Shown here in pieces: positions 35,705 to 44,424 of a DNA stretch of 52,667 nt; position 1 is the stretch's first letter, and each line of letters begins with the position of its first letter. The notes below the pieces were generated by a model, which was given only the letters and a program-made list of their open reading frames with translations, had not been told where the DNA came from and did not search any database. The stretch covers positions 107,472-160,138 of the forward strand of contig NZ_KE387205.1 in assembly GCF_000430725.1 (NCBI RefSeq), given 5' to 3'. Position numbers and translations under genes: made by a program. Source of the DNA: Azohydromonas australica DSM 1124. Lineage in GTDB: Bacteria; Pseudomonadota; Gammaproteobacteria; Burkholderiales; Burkholderiaceae_C.

Positions 35705-36481
35705 TCAGATGGCCAGGAAGCCGCCGTCTACGGCCAGGGTGACGCCCGTCACGTATTCCGACATCCGCGAACACAGGAAGATCACGGGGCCGATGAGCTC
35801 GCCCGGTTGCCCCACCCGCCCCATTGGGATGCGGCTCATGAACTTTTCCATCCGCTCGGGGTTCTCGCGCGTCGCAGCGGTCATGGGCGTCTCGATCACG
35901 CCGGGAGCCAGCGCGTTGACACGCACGCCGTCCTTGGCGAGTTCGGCCGCGAGCGACTGCGTGTACATCTTGATCGCGCCCTTGGACGGCGAGTAGCCCA
36001 GGCTGCCACCTTGACCCGCATAAGCGGCGATGGAAGCCACGTTCAGCACCGTGCCGCGCGTCGCTCGAAGTGCGACCAGGAACGCTTGGGTGACGTTGAA
36101 TGTGCCATTCACGTTCACGTCCATCGTGCGCTGCCAGTTGCTGGCCGCGCGCGGGCTGTCACTGCCTTCGCGGATGATGATCCCGGCGTTGTTGACGAGC
36201 AGATCGACCTGCCCGATCTCATTGGCGATTCGCTGCGCCAGCGCCTCACAGGCATCGGGCTGCGTGACGTTCAGCGCGAAGGACCACGCGGTGCCGCCCT
36301 GGTCGCGTATTGCCTGCGCCGTTTCGTTCACGGCCTGCTCGTTCATGTCCGTGGCGATGACACGGGCACCGGCCTGGGCAAGACCAATGGCGATTTCTCG
36401 CCCGTTGCCCTGACCAGCCCCCGTGATGAAGGCCAGGCGGTCAACAAGAATTCGCGGAACGATTTGATCGAATTGGCTCAT
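35705..36481 (-). CDS. Short-chain dehydrogenase/reductase
   Basis: NAD(P)-dependent oxidoreductase of 258 residues. The cofactor motif is TGAGQGNG (residues 20-27), followed by NNAG, a Ser of the NVASIAAYAG segment and the catalytic YSPSK. ALAPGVIETPM and the C-terminal VDGGFLAI are standard for the classical SDR group. The ATG at 36481 lies two bases past the stop of the flavoprotein gene; a GTG six bases earlier overlaps it. It would interconvert an alcohol and a ketone on the cyclic substrate handled by the neighbouring KstD-like enzyme. Confidence 0.92.
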   Translation of the reverse strand: MSQFDQIVPRILVDRLAFITGAGQGNGREIAIGLAQAGARVIATDMNEQAVNETAQAIRDQGGTAWSFALNVTQPDACEALAQRIANEIGQVDLLVNNAGIIIREGSDSPRAASNWQRTMDVNVNGTFNVTQAFLVALRATRGTVLNVASIAAYAGQGGSLGYSPSKGAIKMYTQSLAAELAKDGVRVNALAPGVIETPMTAATRENPERMEKFMSRIPMGRVGQPGELIGPVIFLCSRMSEYVTGVTLAVDGGFLAI

Positions 36482-36483
36482 GG

Positions 36484-38232
36484 TCACGCCACGCGCTGAA
36501 GTTGTTGAGAATGGCCCACGGGTGCGGAAATCGACTTGGCTGCCTGCGCCAATGCCATACCGGCCACATACCCGAAGGTCAATGCCGGACCGAGCGTGAT
36601 GCCGGCGCCGGGGTAGTTGCCACCCATGATGCTGGCGGCATCGTTGCCAACGGCATACAGGCCCCTGACCGGCTTCTTGTCGCCGTCAAGCACTCGGGTC
36701 TGTGCATCGGTCGCCAAGCCGGCGAACGTGCCGATGTCACCGACGACCAGCTTGATGGCATAGAAGGGGCCGGTTTCCAGCGGCCTCACGCACGGGTTGG
36801 GCTGGTTTTGAGCGTCGCCCTGGTAGCGGTTGTAGGCCTTGCTGCCCTTGCCGAACGCGGGGTCGTCACCAGTACGAGCGTGCTCGTTGAAGACGTCGAC
36901 GGTGCTTTGGAACGTCTGGGGGTCCACGCCAATCTTCTTGGCCAGCTCAGCGACCGTGTTGCCCTTGATCAGGTAGCCCGTGCGCAGATGGCGGCCGATG
37001 GGCAGCGGGAACGGAGCCACGCAGCCCATGCCGTACTGGCGCAGCGTCGCGTGATCGCAGATTTCCCACGCAAAGATCTCCTTGTCGCCCTTCGTGGCCT
37101 TGACCAGGTCCTGCACGAAATCGTGGTACGAGTTGGCTTCGTTGGTAAAGCGCTTGCCATGGCGCGTGACCGCAATGACACCGGGCTTGGCACGGTCAAT
37201 GAAGTGCGGCATCACGCCCTTGGTGCCGTCCTTGCGCGTCGTGACGGAAGTGGGCACCCAAGCAGCGGCATGCGGAATCGTCGGATCGACCCAGCCGCCA
37301 ACGGCTTCGCCCATGCGCAGCCCGTCACCGGTATTGGCTTCCGGCGAGGGCGTGTAGTGCTCCCGGCCGGTGGGGGCATGCGGGAACAATGCCTTGCGTC
37401 GCTGGATGTCATGCGGGAAACCGCCGCAGGCCAGGACCACGCCGACTCGCGCATTGATTCGAGTGCGTCGGCCCTCGCGCTCCACGATGGCGCCAACCAC
37501 CTCGTCGCCCTCGACCACGAGCTTGTGCACCGGTGAGGACAGCCACACGGGGATGTTGTGGTCCATGGCTGCCTTGGCCAGACGGCCGGCCAGGGCGTTG
37601 CCGTTGGTCAGCGTCATGCCGCGGCCATAGCGCAGCACATCGAGCATGTGCCGGCTCAGGCGCTTGGTGACGTAGGCGAAGGACTCCAGCGACTTGAAGG
37701 CGCGCATGAAGTGCCAGATCTCCTTGCCGGAGCCCAACATCATCCCGAAGACGGTGAGCTCGGGCAGCGGCGGTGCCAGTTGCTTGATGCGCGGGCCGAG
37801 CTCTCGGCCATCGAACGGGCGCGTGACCATCGACCGCCCGCCGGGCTGACCGCCCACTGCTTCGGCGTGGTAGTCCGGAAAGACCGGCGGCATGTCGAAC
37901 TGCACGCAGGTCTGCTTCGTGAAGAAGTCGATGGCCTTGGGGCCGTTGGCCAGGAAGGCATCAACGCGCTCCGGATCGAAGTGCGTCGTGGCCTCGTGCT
38001 GCAAGTAGGCGCGCGCTGCGCCCTGCGGCTCCTGAATGCCCTGCTCCGTCGCCAGCCGGGTGCCCGGAATCCAAAGCCAGCCGCCCGAGCGCGCCGTCGT
38101 TCCGCCGTACATGGCCTCTTTCTCGACGACCAGGACCTTCAGGCCTTGCGAAGCCGCAGTGACCGCAGTCGCCATGCCCGATGCGCCGGTTCCGACTACC
38201 AGCACATCGCAATCGAATTTCTGTTCATCCAT
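36484..38232 (-). CDS. FAD-dependent dehydrogenase, 3-ketosteroid delta-1-dehydrogenase-like
   Basis: A 582-residue flavoprotein of the KstD/fumarate-reductase (FAD_binding_2) group. The dinucleotide motif VVGTGASG ends at residue 19; EKEAMYGGTTARSGGWLWIP is the family's FAD contact, and the C-terminus has YAVGNDAASIMGGNYPGAGI and LGPALTFGYVAG. Such enzymes introduce a C=C bond next to a ring carbonyl. Residues 45-65 match KstD-type proteins better than succinate dehydrogenase. The ATG at 38232 follows GGAG. First gene of the minus-strand catabolic cluster, divergent from iclR. Activity on steroids is possible, but no other steroid genes are seen; a cyclohexenone-like acid is an alternative. 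Confidence 0.88.
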   Translation of the reverse strand: MDEQKFDCDVLVVGTGASGMATAVTAASQGLKVLVVEKEAMYGGTTARSGGWLWIPGTRLATEQGIQEPQGAARAYLQHEATTHFDPERVDAFLANGPKAIDFFTKQTCVQFDMPPVFPDYHAEAVGGQPGGRSMVTRPFDGRELGPRIKQLAPPLPELTVFGMMLGSGKEIWHFMRAFKSLESFAYVTKRLSRHMLDVLRYGRGMTLTNGNALAGRLAKAAMDHNIPVWLSSPVHKLVVEGDEVVGAIVEREGRRTRINARVGVVLACGGFPHDIQRRKALFPHAPTGREHYTPSPEANTGDGLRMGEAVGGWVDPTIPHAAAWVPTSVTTRKDGTKGVMPHFIDRAKPGVIAVTRHGKRFTNEANSYHDFVQDLVKATKGDKEIFAWEICDHATLRQYGMGCVAPFPLPIGRHLRTGYLIKGNTVAELAKKIGVDPQTFQSTVDVFNEHARTGDDPAFGKGSKAYNRYQGDAQNQPNPCVRPLETGPFYAIKLVVGDIGTFAGLATDAQTRVLDGDKKPVRGLYAVGNDAASIMGGNYPGAGITLGPALTFGYVAGMALAQAAKSISAPVGHSQQLQRVA

Positions 38233-38261
38233 CACCGGACTCCATGAAAGCAATGGAGCGA

Positions 38262-38306
38262 AGTCTAGGCATATGCTTCGACATAGTCAAATGCATCTGA
38301 TAGTCT
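38262..38306. promoter_or_regulatory. Overlapping divergent promoters between the catabolic cluster and iclR
   Basis: On the minus strand TTGACT (38290-38285), 17 bases, TAGACT (38267-38262) would start transcription about 25 bases before the KstD-like gene. On the plus strand TCGACA (38278-38283), 17 bases, TAGTCT (38301-38306) points to iclR. The two -35 regions overlap, so one IclR-bound site could control both directions. Hexamer matches are good but unproven. Confidence 0.4.
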
Positions 38307-38327
38307 TATGGCTTCTGTAATCGTCGA

Positions 38328-39185
38328 ATGCGTACGATCATGTCAGTAGAAACCCTAGCCGATATACTTCCGACGTCCCAGGTCACCCTGAAAGCAGGCA
38401 TGGAAGAGAAGGAGCGCCGCGGCATCCAGTCGTTCGAGATCGGCACGCAGTTGCTCGTGGCGCTGGCGCGCCATGTGGCGCCGATGCCGTTGAAAGACAT
38501 TGCCAAGGCAGCGGGGATGTCGGCCGGCAAGGCCCATCCCTACCTGGTGACCTTCCTCAAGGTCGGCTTCGTGACGCAGGACGCCTCGGGGTGCTACGAA
38601 CTGGGCCCGCTGGCGCTTCAGCTCGGTCTGTCACGGCTGCAACGCCTCGACCCTGTGAAGGAGGCTTCGCCCTTGATCGAAGGCCTGGCCGCGGAGACCG
38701 AACAGAGCATTGCCATCGCGGTATGGGGCAACCTGGGCCCCACCATCGTGAGGCTGGAGGAGCCCATCCACCCGCTGCACGTGAACCTGCGCACCGGCAC
38801 CGTCATGTCACTGGCCCACACGGCCACTGGGCGGCTGTTTGCCGCGTTCCTGCCGCCCAAGGTGGTCGAACGCCTCATCGTGGAAGACGTTGCGCGTCAA
38901 AGCGGACGCATCGGCGGTCCCTTGCAGCTCACCCGGGCCGAGGTCGACGAGGCCGTTGCCGAAACACGTCGGCGCGGAATCTCCCGCACCATCGGTCAGC
39001 CCATTCCCGGCATCAATGCCTTCTCGGCCCCAGTGTTCGATTCCGCCGGAAACATGGTGCTCGGCATCACGGCGATGGGACCGGAAGCCACTTTCGACAA
39101 CGACTGGAACGGGAAGGTGGCAACGCCTCTGCGCGCCTGCGCGCTCGAGGTGTCCCGCCGGCTTGGCTTTGTCGAAGCTGCGTAG
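38328..39185 (+). CDS. IclR-family transcriptional regulator
   Basis: A regulator of up to 285 residues. The winged helix-turn-helix is at about 30-90 (RGIQSFEIGTQLLVALARHV, PLKDIAKAAGMSAGKAHPYL). The effector domain follows, with SIAIAVWGNLGPTIVRLEEP, LAHTATGRLFAAFLP and RGISRTIGQPIPGINAFSAP. Starts at 38328, 38340 and 38400 are all possible; none has a strong ribosome site, and the last would begin at the usual IclR N-terminus. Its divergent position next to the KstD-SDR-Liv cluster makes it the probable local regulator. Diverged copies of its 3' end follow the stop. Confidence 0.92.
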   Translation: MRTIMSVETLADILPTSQVTLKAGMEEKERRGIQSFEIGTQLLVALARHVAPMPLKDIAKAAGMSAGKAHPYLVTFLKVGFVTQDASGCYELGPLALQLGLSRLQRLDPVKEASPLIEGLAAETEQSIAIAVWGNLGPTIVRLEEPIHPLHVNLRTGTVMSLAHTATGRLFAAFLPPKVVERLIVEDVARQSGRIGGPLQLTRAEVDEAVAETRRRGISRTIGQPIPGINAFSAPVFDSAGNMVLGITAMGPEATFDNDWNGKVATPLRACALEVSRRLGFVEAA

Positions 39186-39510
39186 CTGACGCGCCGCGGC
39201 CGTGGCCGGGCTGAAGACTACCCAAGAGCACCAGACCTGGATGAGTCGCGCCTTAGCCGCGCGCCTGTGCTCGTCTGCGCGCTCACGGTCTCCAGCCGGC
39301 TGGGCCTTGTCGCCAAGCACATAGCTGAGGCACGGCCGTCGTGGCCGCAGTGACAGCCACGCAGGCACCAGACGCATAACAGGAGCGCGGCGTCGCAACG
39401 CACCTGCGCACCCGCACGCCTGTGCGCTTGAAGAGACCAGCCAGCTCGGGTCCTGTCGGACCCACACCCCTGACGCGGCGCATCCGTGGCCGGTGCAGAG
39501 GCCATCACTG
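39118..39510 (+). repeat. Three diverged ~140-bp tandem units derived from the iclR 3' end
   Basis: Unit 1 (about 39118-39253) contains the last codons and stop of iclR; unit 2 runs about 39256-39391 and unit 3 about 39395-39510. Anchors align: GCGCTC at 39141 and 39279 and GCGCTT at 39424; the GGCCGTGGCCG-like block near 39199, 39336 and 39485; and GCACCAGAC near 39228 and 39365. Unit 2 can be read ALTVSSRLGLV against ALEVSRRLGFV of IclR; unit 3 gives ACALEETSQLG with a frameshift. The units are well diverged, so this is an old duplication or the tail of decayed paralogues. No gene occupies 39186-39618 otherwise. Confidence 0.6.
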
Positions 39511-39618
39511 CATCAGCCCAACCATTCGGGCTTGTTGACAAGCCAGAAGCCATCCCTCGCCTGGCATCGGGCCACCGAGGGAACACATCACACCACTTGT
39601 GGACCTTGGAGAGACGAA

Positions 39619-40779
39619 ATGAAGAAGTCCTTGATTGCCATCACCGTCATGGCTGCATTTGCCACCACTGCTTCGGCCCAGTCGTCAGTCACGCTGTACG
39701 GTTTGGTTGACCTGTCAGTCATCAACACCAAGGGCGGTTCGCGTGTCGGCGGCAACAGCGTCACCGAACTGCTGGACGGAGTGGCCTACGGCCCGGGTTC
39801 GCGCTGGGGCCTTCGCGTATCCGAGGATCTGGGCAGCGGGCTCAAGGCCAACGTGGTACTGGAGTCCGGGTTCGGCGCAGACACGGGCGCGCAGACACAA
39901 GGCACGTCGAACCTGGGCATCGCCTCGCGCCTGTTCGGCCGGCAAGCATTCGTCTCTCTTGCGTCGGCGTCCTTGGGCGAGCTTCGGCTGGGCCGCCAGT
40001 ACGCTTTGCATGACGAAGTGAACGCCGTCAACAATCCCTTTGGCAGCACCACAGTGCTCACCCCCACCTATCCGGTCAGTACCGGGGGCACCAACCCCGC
40101 GGCCCGCAGCGTGAAACTGCCGTTCTTCGTAGACGGGCCGCGCGTCGATAACGCAGTGCAATACATCTCGCCGACCTTCGCAGGCTTCCGTGCGCAGGCC
40201 ATGGTCGCCGCAAGTGAAGGTCAAGCCAACACCATCACAACGCCCAACAGCGTAGTCCCCCGCTACGAGGCCGTGAAGCTCAGCTATTTCAAGGGTCCGA
40301 TCAACGTGGCGGTTTCCTATGACCAGAACCGCAACGGCTCTATCCCCGGTACTCATGACAAGGTTCTGAACATTGCGGCCAACTACGACTTCGGCATGGC
40401 GAAGGTCTTTGCAGGCTACCAACTCAGCAAGGAACTGACGCCCATCGGCATGGCGTATTCCGGCGTACCTTCATTCAACAACATCGTGCCGGCCAACTCG
40501 ACCACGGGCGCGTTCCCGTTGGATGAGCTCAAGGGCTATATCGTCGGCGTCGCCGTGCCCATCGGTTCGACGACGTTGGGTGCGGTGTACACGCGCGTCA
40601 AGTATTCGAACGTCGGCGACACGCTCAGTGCCGACCTGGGCAAGTTTGCCGTCGGCGCCACTTACGGATTGTCGAAGCAGACCACGCTGTACGCCGCCGC
40701 CTCGGTGGCCAACGGCGATCTGAAGGACTCCATCCAGGAGAAACGTGCAATTCAGGTCGGACTGCGCAAGGCCTTCTGA
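39619..40779 (+). CDS. Gram-negative trimeric porin (betaproteobacterial OmpC-like family)
   Basis: Outer-membrane general porin of 386 residues. It has a 20-residue signal peptide (MKKSLIAITVMAAFATTASA) followed by QSSVTLYGLVDLSV, the standard start of porin_4 proteins. The RWGLRVSEDLGSGLKANVVL and LFGRQAFVSLASASLGELRL strands are well conserved, and the chain ends in AF with terminal Phe. The ATG at 39619 follows GGAGAG. It lies between iclR and the 3-hydroxybutyrate dehydrogenase gene, each with a spacer of more than 200 bases, so it is probably transcribed alone. It may supply organic acids to the adjacent transport and catabolic systems. Confidence 0.95.
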   Translation: MKKSLIAITVMAAFATTASAQSSVTLYGLVDLSVINTKGGSRVGGNSVTELLDGVAYGPGSRWGLRVSEDLGSGLKANVVLESGFGADTGAQTQGTSNLGIASRLFGRQAFVSLASASLGELRLGRQYALHDEVNAVNNPFGSTTVLTPTYPVSTGGTNPAARSVKLPFFVDGPRVDNAVQYISPTFAGFRAQAMVAASEGQANTITTPNSVVPRYEAVKLSYFKGPINVAVSYDQNRNGSIPGTHDKVLNIAANYDFGMAKVFAGYQLSKELTPIGMAYSGVPSFNNIVPANSTTGAFPLDELKGYIVGVAVPIGSTTLGAVYTRVKYSNVGDTLSADLGKFAVGATYGLSKQTTLYAAASVANGDLKDSIQEKRAIQVGLRKAF

Positions 40780-40994
40780 GTTGCCACGATCGGCGGCAGC
40801 GCGGTACGGCCCTCCTCCATGACCACCGTGCGTCGCCATATCCCGCAGGCCAGGCGCTTCTTCGGCCCGTTCCCCGCTGCACGCCGGCCCCATCCCGCGG
40901 ACTCAGTGCCGTACCGAAGCGGTACCGCGTCCGCTCCCACACATCGACTTGGCTGCCGTTCCGATGAGAACGCTCAGCTCCCGAAGGACTAGCA

Positions 40995-41777
40995 ATGACT
41001 GAACGCAACTCAGCGCTTGTGACAGGCTCCACCAGCGGCATCGGCTGGGCCATCGCGCAGGCTTTGGCCCACGCCGGCCATGACGTGATGCTCAACGGGT
41101 TTGGCGACCCGGCGTCGATAGCCGCTTTGCAACACCAGCTTGCAGAGGCCACCGGGGTGCAGGTGGCCTACAGCGGCGCGGACATGAGCCGCCCCGCAGA
41201 GATCGCCAGGATGGTGCGAGAGGCCGAAGAACATTTCGGCCACGTAGACATCCTGATCAACAACGCCGGCGTGCAGTTTGTTGCCCCGGTGGACGAGTTT
41301 CCTGACGACAAGTGGGAGCAGATCGTCAGCATCAACCTGTCATCGAACTTCCATGCTATCAAGGCCGTGCTGCCCGGCATGAAGCAGCGCAACCGGGGCC
41401 GCATCGTCAACGTCGCGTCCGCTCACGGGCTGGTGGCTTCGCCCTTCAAGTCGGCCTACGTCGCGGCCAAACATGGCGTGATCGGGCTGACCAAGACGGT
41501 GGCCCTGGAACTTGCAGAGACGGCGGTCACCTGCAACGCGGTCTGCCCAGGCTACGTGCTCACGCCACTTGTGCATGGGCAGATCAAGGACCAAGCCAAA
41601 GCGCATGGCATGAGCGAGGAGGAGGTGGTGCGCCATGTGATCCTCGCCTCGCAGCCGAACAAGCGCTTCGTCTCCCTCGACGAACTTGCCCAGGTGGTGC
41701 TTTTCCTCTGCTCTGATGCTGCTGCCTCGATCACAGGCTCGGCGCTGCCGGTAGACGGCGGCTGGACCGCACGCTGA
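40995..41777 (+). CDS. bdhA: 3-hydroxybutyrate dehydrogenase
   Basis: SDR enzyme of 260 residues that oxidises 3-hydroxybutyrate to acetoacetate with NAD. Family-specific segments: ALVTGSTSGIGWAIAQALA at the N-terminus, LINNAGVQFVAPVDEFP, VNVASAHGLVASPFKSAYVA with the catalytic Ser, Tyr and Lys (SAYVAAKHG), CNAVCPGYVLTPLV and the C-terminal LPVDGGWTAR. The GVQFVAPVDEFP stretch is characteristic of BdhA within the SDRs. The CoA-transferase starts 18 bases downstream with its own AGGAG, so the two form an operon that would carry storage-polymer or external hydroxybutyrate to acetoacetyl-CoA. Confidence 0.93.
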   Translation: MTERNSALVTGSTSGIGWAIAQALAHAGHDVMLNGFGDPASIAALQHQLAEATGVQVAYSGADMSRPAEIARMVREAEEHFGHVDILINNAGVQFVAPVDEFPDDKWEQIVSINLSSNFHAIKAVLPGMKQRNRGRIVNVASAHGLVASPFKSAYVAAKHGVIGLTKTVALELAETAVTCNAVCPGYVLTPLVHGQIKDQAKAHGMSEEEVVRHVILASQPNKRFVSLDELAQVVLFLCSDAAASITGSALPVDGGWTAR

Positions 41778-41795
41778 ACACTTCAGGAGATCACC

Positions 41796-43790
41796 ATGCA
41801 GTTGCCTCGTGCTGCTCTCGCCGCTGATGGCGGCAAGATCGTCTCGGCTACGGATGCCGTGCGCCTCATCCGCTCAGGAGACACGGTTGCCACGTCCGGC
41901 TTCGTCGGAATCGGTTTTGCCGAAGAGATTGCCATTACGCTGGAGCGGCGCTTCCTGGACGAGGCACAGCCGCGCGAGCTGACGCTGGTCTATGCCGCCG
42001 GCCAGGGGGACGGCCGGGACAAGGGATTGAACCATCTGGCGCACGAGGGCCTGCTCAAGCGCGTCGTGGGCGGGCACTGGGGCCTGGTGCCCAAGCTGGG
42101 CGCGCTGGCGATGGACAACCGCGTGGAGGCCTACAACCTGCCGCAGGGCGTGATCTCCTGCCTGTTCCGCGACATCGCCGGCGGCCGCCCGGGCCATCTC
42201 AGCAAGGTCGGCCTGGGCACCTTCGTCGATCCGCGCCTGGGCGGCGGCAGGATGAACGAGCGCACCAGCGAAGAGCTGGTGGAGCTTGCACACCTGGGCG
42301 GCTCGGAAAGCCTGTTCTACAAGGCCTTTCCCATCCACGTCGCCATCATCCGTGCCACCACCGCCGACCCCGACGGCAACCTGACGATGGAGCGCGAGGC
42401 GCTGACGCTGGAGTCGCTGTCCATCGCCACGGCGGCGCACAACAGCGGCGGCATCGTCATCGCGCAAGTGGAGCGCGTCGCCGAGCGCGGCACGCTCAAC
42501 CCGCGCCAGGTCAAGGTGCCCGGCATCCTGGTGGACTGCGTGGTGGTGGCGGCGCCCGAGAACCATTGGCAGACCTTCCGCACGCCCTACCATCCGGGCT
42601 TCAGCGGCGAGATGCGCGTGCTGGCGCAAGGCCAGCAGCCGCTGCCGCTGGACGAGCGCAAACTCATCGCCCGGCGCGCCGCGCAGGAGCTGCGCGCCAA
42701 CAGCGTGGTGAACTTGGGGATAGGCATGCCCGAGGGCATCGCCGCGGTGGCAGCGGAAGAACGCATCACGGAGTTGCTCACGCTCACGGCCGAGCCCGGC
42801 GTGATCGGCGGCCAGCCCGCCAGCGGGCTGGACTTCGGCGCCGCGGTGAACACGCAGGCCGTCATCGACCAGCCCTACCAGTTCGACTTCTACGACGGCG
42901 GCGGGCTTGACGTGGCCTTCCTGGGCCTGGCGCAAGCCGATGCACAAGGCAACCTCAACGTCAGCAAGTTCGGGCCGCGCCTGGCCGGCGCCGGCGGCTT
43001 CATCAACATCAGCCAGAACGCGAAGAAAGTAGTCTTCGTCGGAACCTTCAGTGCTTCAGGGCTGGAGGTGGCGGTGGAGGATGAGCAACTGCGCATTCGG
43101 AGCGAGGGCCGCACGCCCAAGTTCGTGGAGCACGTCGAGCACGTCACCTACAGCGGCGCGGTGGCGCTGCAGCGGGAACAGGAAGCACTGTACGTGACGG
43201 AGCGTTGTGTGTTCCGGCTCACCCCGCAAGGGTTGGAGCTGACCGAGATCGCACCGGGCATCGACCTGGAGCGCGACATCCTCGCGCGCATGGCCTTCCG
43301 GCCCGCCATCGCACAGCAGCTGAAGCTCATGGACGGGTCCATCTTTGCGCCGCAGCCCATGGGACTGCGCGAACAGATGCTGCGGCTGCCACTGGAACAG
43401 CGCTTCGAGTTCGACCCGGAACAGGGCGTCCTCTTCGCCAACTTCGAAGGGCTGACAGTACGTAGTGCCAGCGATGTGCAAGCCCTTCGTACCGCGCTGG
43501 AGCTACGCCTTGCACCACTGGGTAGCAAGGTCCCAGCCCTTGTGGACTACGACAATTTCCTGGTACTGCCCGACGCACTTAACGCGTACACGGACATGGT
43601 GCAAGACGTGGCTTCCCGGTACTACTCGCGCGTCACGCGCTACACGACCAGTGCTTTTCTGCGTGCGAAGCTTGGTGAAGCATTGCTGGAGCGGGGCGTC
43701 GCGCCACACATCTTCGAGAGTGCAGCCGACGCGCGAAAGCATCTGCGTTTACTGGACGTTTCTGACAGCAAGCGCGTTACTGGGGAATGA
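41796..43790 (+). CDS. Single-chain acyl-CoA:acetate/3-ketoacid CoA-transferase (YdiF-like) with C-terminal extension
   Basis: Family I CoA-transferase of 664 residues with A-type and B-type halves in one chain. The N-terminal half has GDTVATSGFVGIGFAEEIA and the Gly-rich RPGHLSKVGLGTFVDPRLGG. The second half has NLGIGMPEGIA and the catalytic Glu333 in TAEPGVIGGQP, the position known for E. coli YdiF. The CoA-transferase fold is complete near residue 515. Residues 520-652 are an added domain (FEFDPEQGVLFANFEG, APLGSKVPALVDYDNF, VTRYTTSAFLRAKLG) that matches the free-standing proteins encoded at 43.8 and 51.4 kb. Operon partner of bdhA; it probably activates acetoacetate. The role of the extension is unknown. 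Confidence 0.93.
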   Translation: MQLPRAALAADGGKIVSATDAVRLIRSGDTVATSGFVGIGFAEEIAITLERRFLDEAQPRELTLVYAAGQGDGRDKGLNHLAHEGLLKRVVGGHWGLVPKLGALAMDNRVEAYNLPQGVISCLFRDIAGGRPGHLSKVGLGTFVDPRLGGGRMNERTSEELVELAHLGGSESLFYKAFPIHVAIIRATTADPDGNLTMEREALTLESLSIATAAHNSGGIVIAQVERVAERGTLNPRQVKVPGILVDCVVVAAPENHWQTFRTPYHPGFSGEMRVLAQGQQPLPLDERKLIARRAAQELRANSVVNLGIGMPEGIAAVAAEERITELLTLTAEPGVIGGQPASGLDFGAAVNTQAVIDQPYQFDFYDGGGLDVAFLGLAQADAQGNLNVSKFGPRLAGAGGFINISQNAKKVVFVGTFSASGLEVAVEDEQLRIRSEGRTPKFVEHVEHVTYSGAVALQREQEALYVTERCVFRLTPQGLELTEIAPGIDLERDILARMAFRPAIAQQLKLMDGSIFAPQPMGLREQMLRLPLEQRFEFDPEQGVLFANFEGLTVRSASDVQALRTALELRLAPLGSKVPALVDYDNFLVLPDALNAYTDMVQDVASRYYSRVTRYTTSAFLRAKLGEALLERGVAPHIFESAADARKHLRLLDVSDSKRVTGE

Positions 43791-43816
43791 TAGGAATCAT
43801 GCGGCGCTATGGACTG

Positions 43817-44302
43817 ATGCCGGTATCCTGGCCCGCCTTCCCCGTAAGCGGTTCTGGCGTTCCGAGCCGGACAAACCTCATGGTTGAGCCCATGCAATCT
43901 CATCTTCATTCGTCTCTGCTGACGCCTGAGCCGCGGTTGTGCTTCGACCCTGACCAGGAAGTCTTCTTTGCGGATTTTTCAGGCTGCGTCGTGCGCCATC
44001 TGAGAGATGTAGAGCAAATCCGGGCGTTGCTTCTCAGCTGGCTCGCACCACTAGGGAAGAAGGTCCCCGCCATCGTAAACTACGAGAGCTTCAGCGTCTC
44101 GCCTGACGCATGGGACGCCTACGTCGACATGGCACGTGAGGTGGCGCAGGTCCACTACAGCAGTGTTTCCCGGTACACAGGAGGCGCGTTTTTTCGGGCC
44201 AGGCTTGGCCGGGCTTTTCATCAGCGTGGCGTCGCACCGCATATTTTTGGCAGCGAGCACGATGTGCGCCGATTCTTGGGCTGTACACGCCAAAATCCCT
44301 GA
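43817..44302 (+). CDS. Free-standing copy of the CoA-transferase C-terminal domain (copy B)
   Basis: A 161-residue protein whose residues from about 25 align over their length with CoA-transferase residues 520-652: FDPDQEVFFADFSGCVVRH, APLGKKVPAIVNYESFSVSP, YSSVSRYTGGAFFRARLG and RGVAPHIF. The ATG at 43817 is chosen because the stretch before the alternative ATG (43892) is conserved in frame with copy C, with mostly third-position changes and a whole-codon indel. It follows the transferase stop by 26 bases in the same direction; an ATG at 43787 even overlaps that stop. The strand-helix-strand-helix pattern hints at a STAS/SpoIIAA-like fold, which I cannot verify. No enzyme motif or signal peptide is seen. 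Confidence 0.8.
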   Translation: MPVSWPAFPVSGSGVPSRTNLMVEPMQSHLHSSLLTPEPRLCFDPDQEVFFADFSGCVVRHLRDVEQIRALLLSWLAPLGKKVPAIVNYESFSVSPDAWDAYVDMAREVAQVHYSSVSRYTGGAFFRARLGRAFHQRGVAPHIFGSEHDVRRFLGCTRQNP

Positions 44303-44424
44303 ATTTGACGGCGTCCGTTGCGAGGTTGCGGGCCGATTCATCAAAACTTGCGGCGTTCTAGTTGCTTGCGCAACCCAGTTTGACATAAGCGCCGATTGCC
44401 GACATGCGCCAGGGCCATGCTGCA

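Noticed and set aside
39535..39558. TTGACA upstream of the porin gene
   Set aside because: The expected -10 position is GC-rich and does not fit.
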